Origin: Persicaria tinctoria | Lineage: Eukaryota; Streptophyta; Magnoliopsida; Caryophyllales; Polygonaceae | Reading direction: 5' to 3' | NCBI GenBank assembly: GCA_037127255.1 | Contig: JBANSL010000004.1 | Coordinates: 24,187,967 to 24,251,966, forward strand | Length of the DNA: 64,000 nt | Shown here: one piece after another, positions 20,645 to 30,989 of the stretch | How positions within the stretch are numbered: position 1 is the stretch's first letter | Layout of the letters: the number at the start of each line of letters is the position of its first letter | The notes under the pieces: generated by a model | What the model was told of the DNA's origin: nothing | What the model saw: only the letters and a program-made list of their open reading frames with translations | The model's database searches: none | Position numbers and translations under genes: made by a program

Positions 20645-20745
20645 CTTGAGTCATCTTGGAGGAAATTCACCAAAGCATCTTCCACTAATAAAACAAGATG
20701 CTTACTTGGAATGTTATCTTTTATCAGAAAAGCCAGCTCCTCAAC
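20645..20745 (-). pseudogene. captured exon, possibly from an R3H-domain protein
   Basis: A 101-bp exon-like segment with a plausible acceptor (CAAG/GT) and donor (CAAG/GTACC). It encodes VEELAFLIKDNIPSKHLVLL followed by VEDALVNFLQDDS. This looks like the N-terminal segment of plant R3H/SUZ-type RNA-binding proteins, judged from memory only. It is in minus orientation, like the SAC and SURP fragments. Confidence 0.4.
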
Positions 20746-21324
20746 CTTGCATATCAACCACAATGTGATTTAACTAAATGCAAGAAACAAACAAACATGC
20801 ATCAACACACAAACCCCATTCCATTGGAATTCCACCAGGAAGAGAGAGACCAAAAAAAAATGTGAAAGCCAACTCAGATTCTTTACTCTTCCAAATACTA
20901 AAATGATTACAGACACTTGGTGTTGTCATCTTATACCATTCCCTTGGAATTCCACCAGGAAGCGGAAAAAGGCAATTTATTAAAAAATGACAAAGAAATA
21001 GCATTTGCATTCAGAATAGAAAAACACACAAACCCCATTTCCCCAAGAGAATAGTAAAAAACTTTTAAGAATTAAAAAAACCAAAGGTATGCATCAGCTA
21101 AACAAGTAAAAGGGCAAAGGGGAAACAAACCAGCCACCCATCAAACCCCAAAGAAACAGCAAGCTCACCCATCAAACCCCAAAGAAACAGCAAGCTCACT
21201 CAGAAACCTATGCAATTACTAATTTTAAATCTCTAAATTCTAGAAGAATTTCTATACTTGATATGATATATCATATTAACAAAAGCATAGAAAGTTAAGA
21301 AAATCGAATTTGAGAAAAACCTAG

Positions 21325-21485
21325 ATTGGTGACTACTAAATTGGAGCATCCCCCGGCAAGCTTCAAGAATCCAAATGTTGGATTATCTCCTTGCTTTATT
21401 CTCAGAACAATTTTTGAGTAACATGCTAGCTGGCAAATAAAGCAGTCTTTGAAATTATCTGATGCGACTTTTCAGTTGAAGGCTG
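21325..21485 (-). pseudogene. captured SURP/SWAP-domain fragment
   Basis: On the minus strand, EKSHQIISKTALFAS in one frame and KIVLRIKQGDNPTFGFLKL in another correspond to adjacent parts of the SURP (suppressor-of-white-apricot) RNA-binding module of plant splicing-factor proteins. A small indel separates the frames. No other part of the protein was recognised nearby. Confidence 0.55.
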
Positions 21486-22404
21486 AAAACAGAAGATAAC
21501 AAAGAAATTATAAAAAATCCATAATTCAATTTCCATTATTTCACGCAGAAACTATTTGAAAAAGAATATCAATGAATGAGTGAGCTTACAGACATCATTC
21601 AGATAAATCATTTTAACATTGCATGGTACATAGAAAGGGGAACTAATTTAGACAAATAATAATAGCAGACCTGTAAAAAAAGAGGCCAAAATTCTTTGCA
21701 GCTGTCACCCGTGCAGCTTCGTCAGGGAAATTGTTTGGCATACAATTTTTTCAGGGGATTCTTCACAATGAGAAAGCAATGTGTGACATACACAGATTAT
21801 AAAGAAGCATTGAAAAAGAACCAGAAAAGCAAAAAGTTTCCTGTATGGTTGAACATCTAAAATCAAATAGCAAAGTCTGAAAACAACAGTCAGATTCTTG
21901 TTGCAGAGAGACTCAGCTCCAACTTCAGTCCTATTAAAACCAAAAGCAAAAAGTGATCATTTTAACACTCATATTGCAGCTTGCATTTTGCCCCATTAAA
22001 GAAAAATAAAGAAACATGGCATTTAAGACACATCAAAAGGTCCAGGACATAGCAATGCACAAATGTACACCATTGCAAGAAAGCTCACCGAAATTTGCTG
22101 CTATATCCTCAAAAGAGAGTGTCAAGTTATGCCCAATCAAAATCACAGTGGCTGAGCCCTCGCGTGAAAATGATTGAATAGAAACTATATAGGAATAGAA
22201 AAATCCTCAGCACCGACGCCGAATCGAGACGAATGAAATTGGAGTTGAACTTCAAAATTCTCAATTTGAAGTTCAAAATCCCTAATGAAATACTAAACTA
22301 CCCATACTAGAGTTCCAATTTAGGAGACTGAATTCAAATAATCTCAACTAATAATCCAAAGGAATCGCCGGAATAAAGCATATGAATGAACCCGCAATCA
22401 CACC

Positions 22405-22679
22405 TGGAAATCGAGGCACTGAGCAACGACAGGCAAAGGCCTAGCCCTAGCTTCTGGAAACCTTCCTTGTGCGGCTCGGAACAAGCGATCTCCAAAGGCG
22501 ATTCGGGGTCGGAGGTCTGTGGCTCCAGAACTTGCCGTCGACGACAAGTAAGGTCGGAGGGAGGCTCGTCGATGGCGTCGGCGGCCGGTGAGGTCGGAGG
22601 GATGGGAACTCGGAAGGGATGGAGTAGCGACCGAGGAAGGTCGGGTGCGTTTCTCTAACCTCTGCGCAGGTTTCTCCAT
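22405..22679 (-). pseudogene. GC-rich exon-like segment near the right end of the capture element
   Basis: A minus-strand frame starting with ATG at 22679 stays open to a donor-like CAG/GTGTGA at about 22405 and is Arg/Pro/Ser-rich. It resembles a first exon of a plant gene, giving the element a possible minus-strand transcription unit. The product is not recognised. The opposite strand is also open, so coding status is unsure. Confidence 0.3.
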
Positions 22680-22771
22680 GTTTCTTTAAGATGGGCCGGT
22701 TCGGAGATTTTTTAAAACGGACCGGTTCACTTTTTTTAAAAATACAACCCGCGCGTCTGGTTTTACACTAA

Positions 22772-22836
22772 AACCCAAATTTTACACGTTAAGCGGATTT
22801 TACACGTTAAGGAGTTTTTACATTTTAAAGCTTCCC
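22772..22836 (-). repeat. right terminal inverted repeat of the 7.6-kb element
   Basis: Inverted copy of 15273-15335. It is followed by CT-rich sequence and a (TA)n tract to about 22874. Confidence 0.85.
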
Positions 22837-22874
22837 TCCCTCTCTCTCTCTCTCTTATATATATATATATATAT

Positions 22875-23312
22875 CCTTACTATTATAAATGTGTGGGAAG
22901 ATGAGACTATCTGTGGCCCGTGAGTCCTTTCTACACTTATGATATGGATACACTGATTGGAGCCCGCATGATTGAGAGAGTGAGGATTCCACATGCCAGT
23001 GAAAGTTTTCGTTGGTTATCTAGACCATGTGGGGAGCATCACCAGTATCTCCCTTCCATTGTGTCGATCCGCCTTACCCTAGCGGCCTTCCACATGTGGC
23101 ACATCGTGCATGATGGAGATCTGATTCACTCCCCTGGGCTGATTTTCGATTCTTAGGAGGAGCCTCAACAAAGACATGAGGAGCTGCGACACATCGTGCC
23201 TGACAAGGATCTGATTCTCTAGAGCATCTGCAGTAGAGATGTTTCTAGGAGCCTGCTCGTCAGTAGAGCATCCTTAGTCAGCAAATAGCCTAGTTGTGAG
23301 ACATACTCATTG
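22875..23312. other. intergenic sequence
   Basis: A short open frame at 22920-23156 on the plus strand has no recognised domain. Nothing else was seen. Confidence 0.4.
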
Positions 23313-23320
23313 GGCTCACC

Positions 23321-24392
23321 CAGTGGCGGATCTAGGATTTTCGTCAAGGGGGGGCTAAAAGGCACTTATGACAAGTTGTGAATCAAGATAAAGGTTAATA
23401 TCAAGAATCAAATTCAGTATAACTATTTTTTTACTTGCACGCAAATAGCAAGATACTCACCTTAACTTGTTGGACTTCTAATCGATTTCAATTTAATTAC
23501 AAGTAATGTTATTCTTAGGCCAAGTCAAATTACTTTGTATTTAGAATATTTTTACAATTGAGTTTCATCAAATACCATACCTATTCAAATAATCACAACC
23601 AAAACTCTAAATTCTTGAATGTAAGGAGAATAAGTTGAGGGCCAATTAAATGATATTGATTGCTTTTAAAGGCTCTTGAAATTTATTTGTTAGTGTTTGG
23701 AAGGATTAAAGTTTTCATAAATTGCTCACATTTTAAACAAGTTTGGGATTTTAGAAAGAGTTGTCCTGATTTGTTTGGTGAATTTTCAATCTACATTTCA
23801 ATTTTTTACTTGTTTGCGAAACTCAGAAATAATCACCTAAATTCTAAATTTAATTTACAAACCCCAAATTCAATTTACAAATTCACAAAATTGATTCTCA
23901 AACCTAATTTCACAAAATTGTTTTCCAAAATCAAAACCCAAAATTCTCAATTCTACCTATAAATTCAACCTTCAAGAAATTTGGATTTAGGAATTGGAAA
24001 ATTTAGGGCACAAATTGACAAAGTATAATCTATAAGATAAGAAAAACTAACATTTTCAGTTCAACCTTCAAAAATTTGGATTTGGGACTCACTGCTAGTG
24101 GTAGGGAAATAAATTAAATGAAGAAGAAGGGTTGAGGCGCAACACAGTCGTGGGGAGTTGCTGTCTAATAAAAAAGAGGGCTTTTGAAGGTTGGAAAAAA
24201 AAAGTGATGGGTACAGGAATCGAACCGCCGTTTGCTGAGAGGTCAGCCAAAAATTCCTACCTACCCGTACCGTGTTTTAACCACTGAGCCAATTCGTCTT
24301 TGTGTATCATATACTACTTTACTAATATATATTACAAATTTACCCAGCGGGGGGCTTCAGCCACCGCGAGCCCGCGCGTGGATCCGCCACTG
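23321..24392. mobile_element. non-autonomous hAT-type element
   Basis: A 1072-bp element with ends CAGTGGCGGATCTAGGATTT and, inverted at the right, CAGTGGCGGATCCACG. It is flanked by a perfect 8-bp duplication GGCTCACC (23313-23320 and 24393-24400), the hAT hallmark. No transposase. The interior is AT-rich apart from a tRNA-like patch near the right end. Confidence 0.9.
24209..24300 (-). repeat. tRNA-like patch inside the hAT element
   Basis: Minus-strand reading gives box A-like TTGGCTCAGTGGTTAAAAC, a long variable region, and box B GGTTCGATTCC, similar to the layout of tRNA-Ser or tRNA-Leu. The acceptor stem does not close properly, so it is a relic or a transcription-signal remnant. Confidence 0.5.
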
Positions 24393-24429
24393 GGCTCACC
24401 AGTCAGTTCCCATTATGTTTTAAATTCAG

Positions 24430-25827
24430 ATAATCAAAGAAAAAAATAGAAAAATGTCAAAAATTACAAAAATATCATGCATTGTATTTATGTGATTATC
24501 TGAACACCCATTTGGCTTATTCTGTCCTCTATTTCCATTTCTACAAAATCATGTAGGTTCCATGGAATTTTGGATGAATTAGCTCGGTCTTTTATCCCTT
24601 TTAAGCATGATTTGAAAAATATAATTGAGCATGTATGATCTAAATTCCTAGGCATGATTGAAATCCAACAAATATTTGTCCTAGTGAGAATCTGTTGCTT
24701 TACAGGGATTACATCTATTTTTTCCTCTACGTTTGTTGTGTGATTTACTCTTCTTATGCATTTATCTCTGAGTATTGACATGGGTATTATTATTGAGACC
24801 GATTAAAATACATGAACATTGCTTATGAGTTTCATATGATAGAGGCAATTGTTTCTTGGCCCATATTTATCCATGTCTACCTTATATTATGTCTTTGCTT
24901 GAAGCCAATAGTTGAGGCTTTAACCTTTCCCTTTGAAGCTCCACAAAATACATGTATCTTTAGCCGATAATAAGCCTGACCCATCCGGGAATTAGGATTT
25001 AGAATTGGTTATGGATTGATCATTTTGAGTAGAGAAAGAGAATTGAAGTTATGGTTTGTGCTTAATGTTGAAAGCTTTGCAAAGAATTGTAATGGTATGT
25101 GCTTTATGTTCCTCATATTGTCTTCATTAATTAAGTGGCACTAAGAGAAAAAAGAAAATTATCGAAAAACAAAATGAAAGAAAAAGAACGAAATACACAC
25201 ACATATAATGCATTGAAATAAAGAGCCTTAGTTTTATTCCTACATATGAGAGTTGGATAAATGTTTGGTTAAGAGTTTATATTTTTATGTTTATGGAAGC
25301 TTGATGTAATTTTTTTAGTTCTTTTGAGTTATGGGGAAGTTTTAGGAATCTTAGTTCCTGAAATTGAAAGCACCACATGACCAAATATACTCCTTGCCTT
25401 TATATTTCTACCAAGCCCCATTACAACCCCACCAAATGGAGTCTTCTTTGAAGATTTCCATTGAGTGAAAATCCTCTTGATGTTGCTTATTTACTTTGAT
25501 GTATTCGGTGGAAATATTGCAATATAAATGTCAATGCTTAAGATTGATATTTGTGTAAAGAATTGAGTTGAGAGATGTTCTAAAAGCCTAAAAACATGAG
25601 AGTGAAAGAAACACATTTTTCATGTGAGATTGGATGGATAAGCATGCAGACTACTTGATCACCCAAATACATGCTAGGATATTTGTTTACTTCATTCATG
25701 TTTGCACTTGTTATGATGTTGCTTTTGACGGGGTTAAGACATGAAGAGGTCTCCAATGGGATACACTGACATAGGCTTTATTCTATTGTTGCTTGAGGAC
25801 AAGCAAGATCTTAAGTGTGAGGGAGTT
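24430..25827 (+). mobile_element. Ty3/gypsy-like 3' non-coding remnant with polypurine tract
   Basis: AT-rich DNA with no frame. It ends in TTGAGGACAAGCAAGATC and TTAAGTGTGAGGGAGTT, the kind of junction that precedes the 3' LTR in large plant gypsy elements. A diverged inverted relative of 24480-24810 occurs at 28460-28790. Confidence 0.55.
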
Positions 25828-26540
25828 TGATAATGCATATTTTAGATATGCATTATAGCTAGTTAGTTTAGGTGTATTAGAATAGGTTTATTGCATGTTT
25901 ATTAGTTAATTTGCATTGTTACTCATTTGGGGATTTGAGTTCGGAATCTGCGCTATTTTGTGCTTATTATGCAGATTTACGATCCAAGCTTGAAGATGGG
26001 CTAAGGTTGGACTAAAAAACATGAGATGAGGCTGTTATTGAGCTTAAAAGAGGCCAAGAAGAGTCATAAGAGGAGCCAAGAGAAAGAGAATTGAAGACAA
26101 AGGAGGAAAGCATAACACAGAAATATCGGCATCCATCGTTTTACCACTGACGCCCACCATTATCGCAGATTCAGCAATCGAGTTAGGATTTAAGAAGAGA
26201 GTGCATTCGAGTTCGGAATCTATCCTATTTTGTGCTTATTATGCAGATTTACGATATGAGCTTGAAGAGGGGCTAATTTTGGACTAAAAGACATGAGAAG
26301 AAGCTAGTATCGAGCTTAAAAAAGGCCAAGAAGAGTCATAAAAGGAGCCAAGAGGAAGAGAATCGAAGAAAAAGGATCGGAGGAAAGCACAACACGAAAA
26401 TACCAGCGCCCGCCGATTTACCACCGTCATCCATCGTTATCGCAAATTCAGCAAACGACGATCTTTATCCGAATATTTAGTTAGGAAACTATTATTATAT
26501 TTTCTAGGGTTTTATAAGGGCCGAATATTAGCCTATTTAG
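25828..26540 (+). repeat. probable 3' LTR of the gypsy-like remnant
   Basis: Starts TGATAATGCATATTTTAG immediately after the purine tract. It contains an internal tandem duplication with a period of about 272 bp (25937-26208 and 26209 to about 26470), each copy with AAGAGGCCAAGAAGAGTCAT-like sequence. The right boundary is unclear and no partner LTR was found. Confidence 0.45.
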
Positions 26541-26596
26541 GGAAGGGCCTCTGCTGCGGCAGATTCGACCTAATCTTTATCGAGCATCAAAAAAAA
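26541..26596 (+). mobile_element. very short LINE 3' tail
   Basis: GGAAGGGCCTCTGCTGCGGC, then GACCTAATCTTTAT and an A-run, closely similar to the 3' end of the LINE at 42660-42716. It is a severely 5'-truncated LINE insertion. No target duplication was resolved. Confidence 0.6.
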
Positions 26597-26599
26597 TGA

Positions 26600-26896
26600 T
26601 CAAGTCTCGCCCCTCATTAAGGTAGAATGGGGACGAAGACTAACACCTTGGACCGTAGGTTGAACCTTGAGCATCGTGACCCATGAAGGTCGAAGTCCTT
26701 GGTCCATGGTAACACCTAAATGAGCAAGAAGAGCATTGGTTGCATCTTGAATCATCTTTGCCCAAGCTCGAGTGATCCGGCGACAGAATGAAACTCTCAT
26801 CTTTTCGTCAATGTCGTCCGAAGTCATGGGACTTCTGGCACTATCATTCCGTGTCAACAAAATAATAATAATAATAACAAATGAGAAATAATGCAA
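26600..26896 (-). CDS. hypothetical 98-residue frame, probably retroelement-derived
   Basis: An open frame with a charged middle (DDIDEKMRVSFCRRITRAWA) and a hydrophobic N-terminus encoded by an (AAT)n-like run. No domain recognised. It lies between a LINE tail and repetitive DNA, so expression is doubtful. Confidence 0.2.
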   Translation of the reverse strand: MHYFSFVIIIIILLTRNDSARSPMTSDDIDEKMRVSFCRRITRAWAKMIQDATNALLAHLGVTMDQGLRPSWVTMLKVQPTVQGVSLRPHSTLMRGET

Positions 26897-27525
26897 AGAA
26901 AGTAAAGAGAGGAATTATTGTGAATTGTTTACCAATAGGAGTAAAGCGATTCACCGGCAATTCTCAACAATGGTTGGTGTTCAAGATCATTGACTTGATT
27001 TCTAGTTAATCTAATTCAATTAAGTTATTCCGACTTTGGTTTATATGGATTGACATTCCTTACGTCCTGCCAACCCCTTACACCTATATGCAACCCTAGC
27101 CCTCCATGGATTTAGCGTAGAAGTAGTACAAATTCCCAAAGTACATGGTAGAATGGTAATAACAACCCTCCTAAGAAACTAGTATGATGTCAAGAGATGT
27201 CACTTACTTAATCCTAGCAACTTAGGAACCGATATTTAACCAATATGTCATTACCCTACACAATCAAGATCTCATTTTACGGATCACTCGCTCGTGATTC
27301 CTACCAAAGTTATAATTATTCTTGCGAATCAATTAAAACCCTAACACGATGCAATTCTATCAAGGTGATCAATTAAGAGAGAATTGACAACATAGAATAA
27401 GCACAAGAATAATGAAATAATCATAGGAATAACTAATATATCAAAGCCTCACAATTCAACCAACCATGTCTTCGAATCGCATGTGAAACAATGAGTTTAA
27501 TTGCCCATAACTTGAGAAAACTCTC
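26897..27525. other. repetitive AT-rich sequence
   Basis: No coding sequence. The wording resembles LTR-retroelement untranslated DNA in minus orientation, but I could not define ends. Confidence 0.35.
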
Positions 27526-27790
27526 TTATTCAATCCTAAAGTAAGTCTTATGCCAAAAGCTACTTAGAACCCGCGCATCCTTTCGGACGAGAATATGCAG
27601 TTCTGGATCATCCTCACTGCTGACGTCGGCAGGGGATGCATGGGCACTACGGGCAAGGTAGTCAGCCACCGCATTAGATTCCCTCAAAATATGACGAATA
27701 GCAACATAAGAAAAGGACGAAATATCTGACAAAATATCCGCTTGTAGCAACTCGATTGTCCAGGGCCGAATGCCCTTGTTGATTTTAGAA
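27526..27790 (-). pseudogene. LINE RNase H C-terminal fragment
   Basis: The frame encodes AIRHILRESNAVADYLARSA followed by HAS...DDPELHILVRKDA, the last part of the RNase H domain and tail of the same LINE family as 42480-42700. It is truncated upstream at about 27790. No poly(A) run is visible at its 3' side. Confidence 0.75.
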
Positions 27791-28455
27791 CATTTTATTT
27801 GCTTTCTTCTTACTAATTATTTAGGGAATAAAGTGAGGAGATATTTTATCCTTTTGCCCATTTATCTATTTTTAGATAGATAAAAATAGGAGTATTTATC
27901 TTATGTTTTAATTATTTATTTTTAGATAAAAATTAGAGGGCTAGGGTTCCTTTGCAAGGAGCCATTCTCATTCACCATCAAACCTTATTTAAGTTGTATT
28001 TCTCTTAACTTATATTCTTATGTTGAAATTAAAAGAGAAGCACAGTACTTGGCTAAGTGGTTTCTCTTCATCAACCCTAAATACGCTCTTCATCTTTCAC
28101 GTTACTCATCTCACGTTCTTACCTTCATCTTCAATCAATTCGAGTTCATTGCTTACAATCTCAATCAAGGATCATCACTACAACCCTGACCCTAGTCGAA
28201 TCCATCAACCCTATCCCTAAATTGATTCGCCCTACCCTACACCATGGCAAGTCGAACCCTAGGTCAATCAAGGTCTCGACTTTTTGGTTTCTAGGGGTCG
28301 ATCTTCTTGTTTCCTTAGGGGGCGAGGGGTTTGTGAAAGTTGGGTCAATATTCCATCAAGATCCTCAAGAACGCTTCAATAATCGACTTAGGATATCGCA
28401 AGATCCGAGCAAAACAAGTCGTTGGGAATTATAACGCATCACGGAATAACGACCT
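27791..28455. other. unclassified repeat-like sequence
   Basis: A TTTAAG/CT-rich segment (about 27900-28200) could be an LTR promoter/leader region. Two short plus-strand frames (28020-28220 and 28222-28434) have no recognised domain. Confidence 0.3.
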
Positions 28456-29060
28456 TATGCTCCGTCAACAATGAACATGTATATAATCGGCTTAAAAATT
28501 AGATAACCATTTCAATACACAGAGGTAAATGCATAAGAAGAGTAGATCACACATCAAAAGCAAAAGGGAATATATGTGAAATCCCTATAAGACCAAATTT
28601 TCTCACTAGGAAAATGTTTTATTGGATTTCTGTTATGCCTAGGAATATAGATCATGCATTCTCAATTACGTTCATCTAATCATGTTTCACTTAATAACCA
28701 AAAGTATACAACAAGGCTAAATAATCCAAACATGCCATGGAACTTATATGATTATGTTTAAAAGGAATTAGAGGACAAACTAGGTTAGATGGTGGTTAAG
28801 ACAACGACATACTTTATGCAATGAATGATTTTATTGGATTTTTGACATTTTTCAATTTTTTCTTTGATTTTCTTATATTGATGAAAAGCAATAAACATGA
28901 GCACAATGGAATTTAAACATGCACAAATTGAACTGAAAAACAGAAACAAACTACTACACCCCTCCCCCGCACTTAAACATTTCATTGTCGTTAATGAAAA
29001 TTCAATGAGAGACAACACAAAATAAATAAGGAAATAACAATACAACAAAAGTAAAGTAAA
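28456..29060 (-). mobile_element. inverted gypsy-like non-coding remnant
   Basis: The inverse of 28460-28790 aligns with 24480-24810. Shared blocks include ACTCTTCTTATGCATTTA and ATTCCTAGGCAT. It is followed by CCCCTCCCCCGCACTTAAAC, a polypurine tract in minus orientation. No frames. Confidence 0.5.
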
Positions 29061-30185
29061 AAATTAGCAAATGGGAGAAAGGTTACTAACCGCCTCATAT
29101 TTGTGAAAAATATTGGTGTTGCTGGTGTTTGACCCATTGTGTGACGATGCGGGTCAAATCTTCTAAGGCCTTGGTTTGTTTGTTACGATGTCGGCGGCTT
29201 CTTCTCGGAAGTGCTTGAATTTTCCTTTAATTTCATTCACGGATGACTCTATCTATTGTTTGTAATAGTGCATTGATAATTGATGAGTCTTTGAAGGGCG
29301 CTGCACGATTCTCACAACCGATGTGAGATTTGTCCACTACCCTTCAAAGAGGTTTGATCTTATTAACTGCGGCGTCTAAAACGAAGATGGATACTAACTC
29401 TCTACCGGGTTGAGGGCTTCATTCGAAAGCTAGAGAGACAAACTAGCTAGGACAAGGTTTGAGATTGAATTCGGGGGAGAGAGATCGGATGAGAACACAG
29501 TGGAACAATTTGAGTGAAAAGCAAGAGGGATTTGGGGTCGGGGAATATGCTTTTTTTTTAATAATATTAAAATCTAATATTTTGGATTAATTATCCATGA
29601 TATTTATCAAGAGGGATATGAAACATGAAGGCAAACTAATACCCAAGGCGTGTGCCCATTATTTTAACATCCGAGTTATTTGAATTTATCACATCCATTC
29701 ATATTCATCTAATATCATGAACGATTTCAAAAACCTCCGAAATACATTTATTTTTACCATTAAAAAATAATATAAAAATCTTATTTACAAGTTTCAAGTG
29801 TAATATATCATGAAAATTAAACGTCGGTAATATTTGGGTTATGTGAATAAAATGTGTTTTTTTGTAATAGTGTTACTTAGATTCAAATATTATATCGATA
29901 TACATTGTTATGTCAGTTGCGGACTTATTGCTTCCAAAACTCTCAATGTTAGCACTGTAAAAAATATCAGCATTGTATTATTCTATTGTATTCCATTTCC
30001 TTTTCATTGAAGCATATCTTTCACTCCATATTTGCAAGTCTTCTCCATTTCGATTTGATTCATCATAATCAACATCAATGTCTCCTTCATCTGTCATTGT
30101 AATCCCAACTTCCTGGTTGTTTTTTTCAGCTACATCATCATCGACAACGATATCAACTTCATCTCCATATCAATACCCATAACCC
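29061..30185. other. AT-rich sequence with weak transposon signals
   Basis: The minus strand at 29872 reads CACTATTACAAAAAAACACA, like a CACTA-type terminus, but no partner end was found. On the minus strand near 30190-29980 an acidic stretch (DEGDIDVDYDES) resembles the N-terminal region of MuDR transposases and then hits a stop. Confidence 0.3.
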
Positions 30186-30222
30186 GATGATGATGATGAT
30201 GATGATGTGTGTGTGTGTGTGT
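30186..30222. repeat. (GAT)n(GT)n microsatellite
   Basis: Seven GAT units followed by about eight GT units. Confidence 0.9.
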
Positions 30223-30975
30223 TGCCAACTGCCTTGTCTTCAACAACACATACGTCTTTGAAATACTCATCAGATTCAAATGTATTTTCGCTTTCTTGGT
30301 ATGGTGATGTCATCTATTGTATGCATGATAGACAGTATGACCTTCTTCTTTTTGATGACATACAATTTCACAACAAAATTCACTTCTTATCGCTTACTTA
30401 CTATAATGAATTCATGTAAATCATCATCACAATCAAAAATAAAAGGTGCTTTTTAATTCTTGTATGTGTACAAGTACTAGCTGAATTCTAGTTTAAAAAA
30501 TGGAATGATAATGTTGAATCCATTGAATACTCTCATAGTTAGTGAATTCAATGTAAGAGAATCATCCACTAGAAAAGGCTTTGATGTTGTCTCGACCACA
30601 AATGAAAGAAAATATGTTGTCAACAATCGTCAATTCTCTCCCATACACAACGATAACAATGTGGGTTGACATTACTGCTTGAACTGTCAAAAAGAACAAT
30701 GTGATAAATATGTTGAGAAAAGAATTATTCATGCTTATACTTTCAAAGAAATATACTGACAAATGAATATATATATATATATACACACACACACATATAT
30801 ATATGCTTAACAAATCTATATGCCGACAAACGATTTTATTAGACAATATGTGTTGTTAAATGAATGAATTCTAATATATTCTGATCAATAAAATTAAAAT
30901 TGCTTATGTAAGAGATATACAAGTGAATTAATTATGCTGATAATACCTATATTGTGATATACAAGTAAATTGTAC
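30223..30975. other. AT-rich intergenic sequence
   Basis: No gene seen. A (TA)n(CA)n tract lies at about 30768-30804. Confidence 0.5.
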
Positions 30976-30989
30976 AACCATATGTTCAT

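Larger units (their letters stand above)
15273..22836. mobile_element. 7.6-kb TIR element carrying several captured gene fragments
   Basis: The two ends are inverted copies. The left is GGGATTACTTCAAATGTAAA..., followed by ACTCCTTATTGTGTAAAATC and CGCTTAACTTGTAAAATTTA. The right reads GGGAAGCTTTAAAATGTAAA... on the minus strand, with the same downstream blocks. Each end abuts a (TA)n tract, so a short AT-rich target duplication cannot be resolved. No transposase was found inside. The interior holds fragments of a SAC-domain phosphatase (minus), an ATL RING-H2 protein (plus), a SURP/SWAP protein (minus) and other exon-like pieces, with splice sites retained. This is the structure of a Pack-type non-autonomous DNA transposon. 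The superfamily is uncertain; MULE or hAT are plausible. A tRNA-ended element (19030-19830) is nested within it. Confidence 0.75.
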
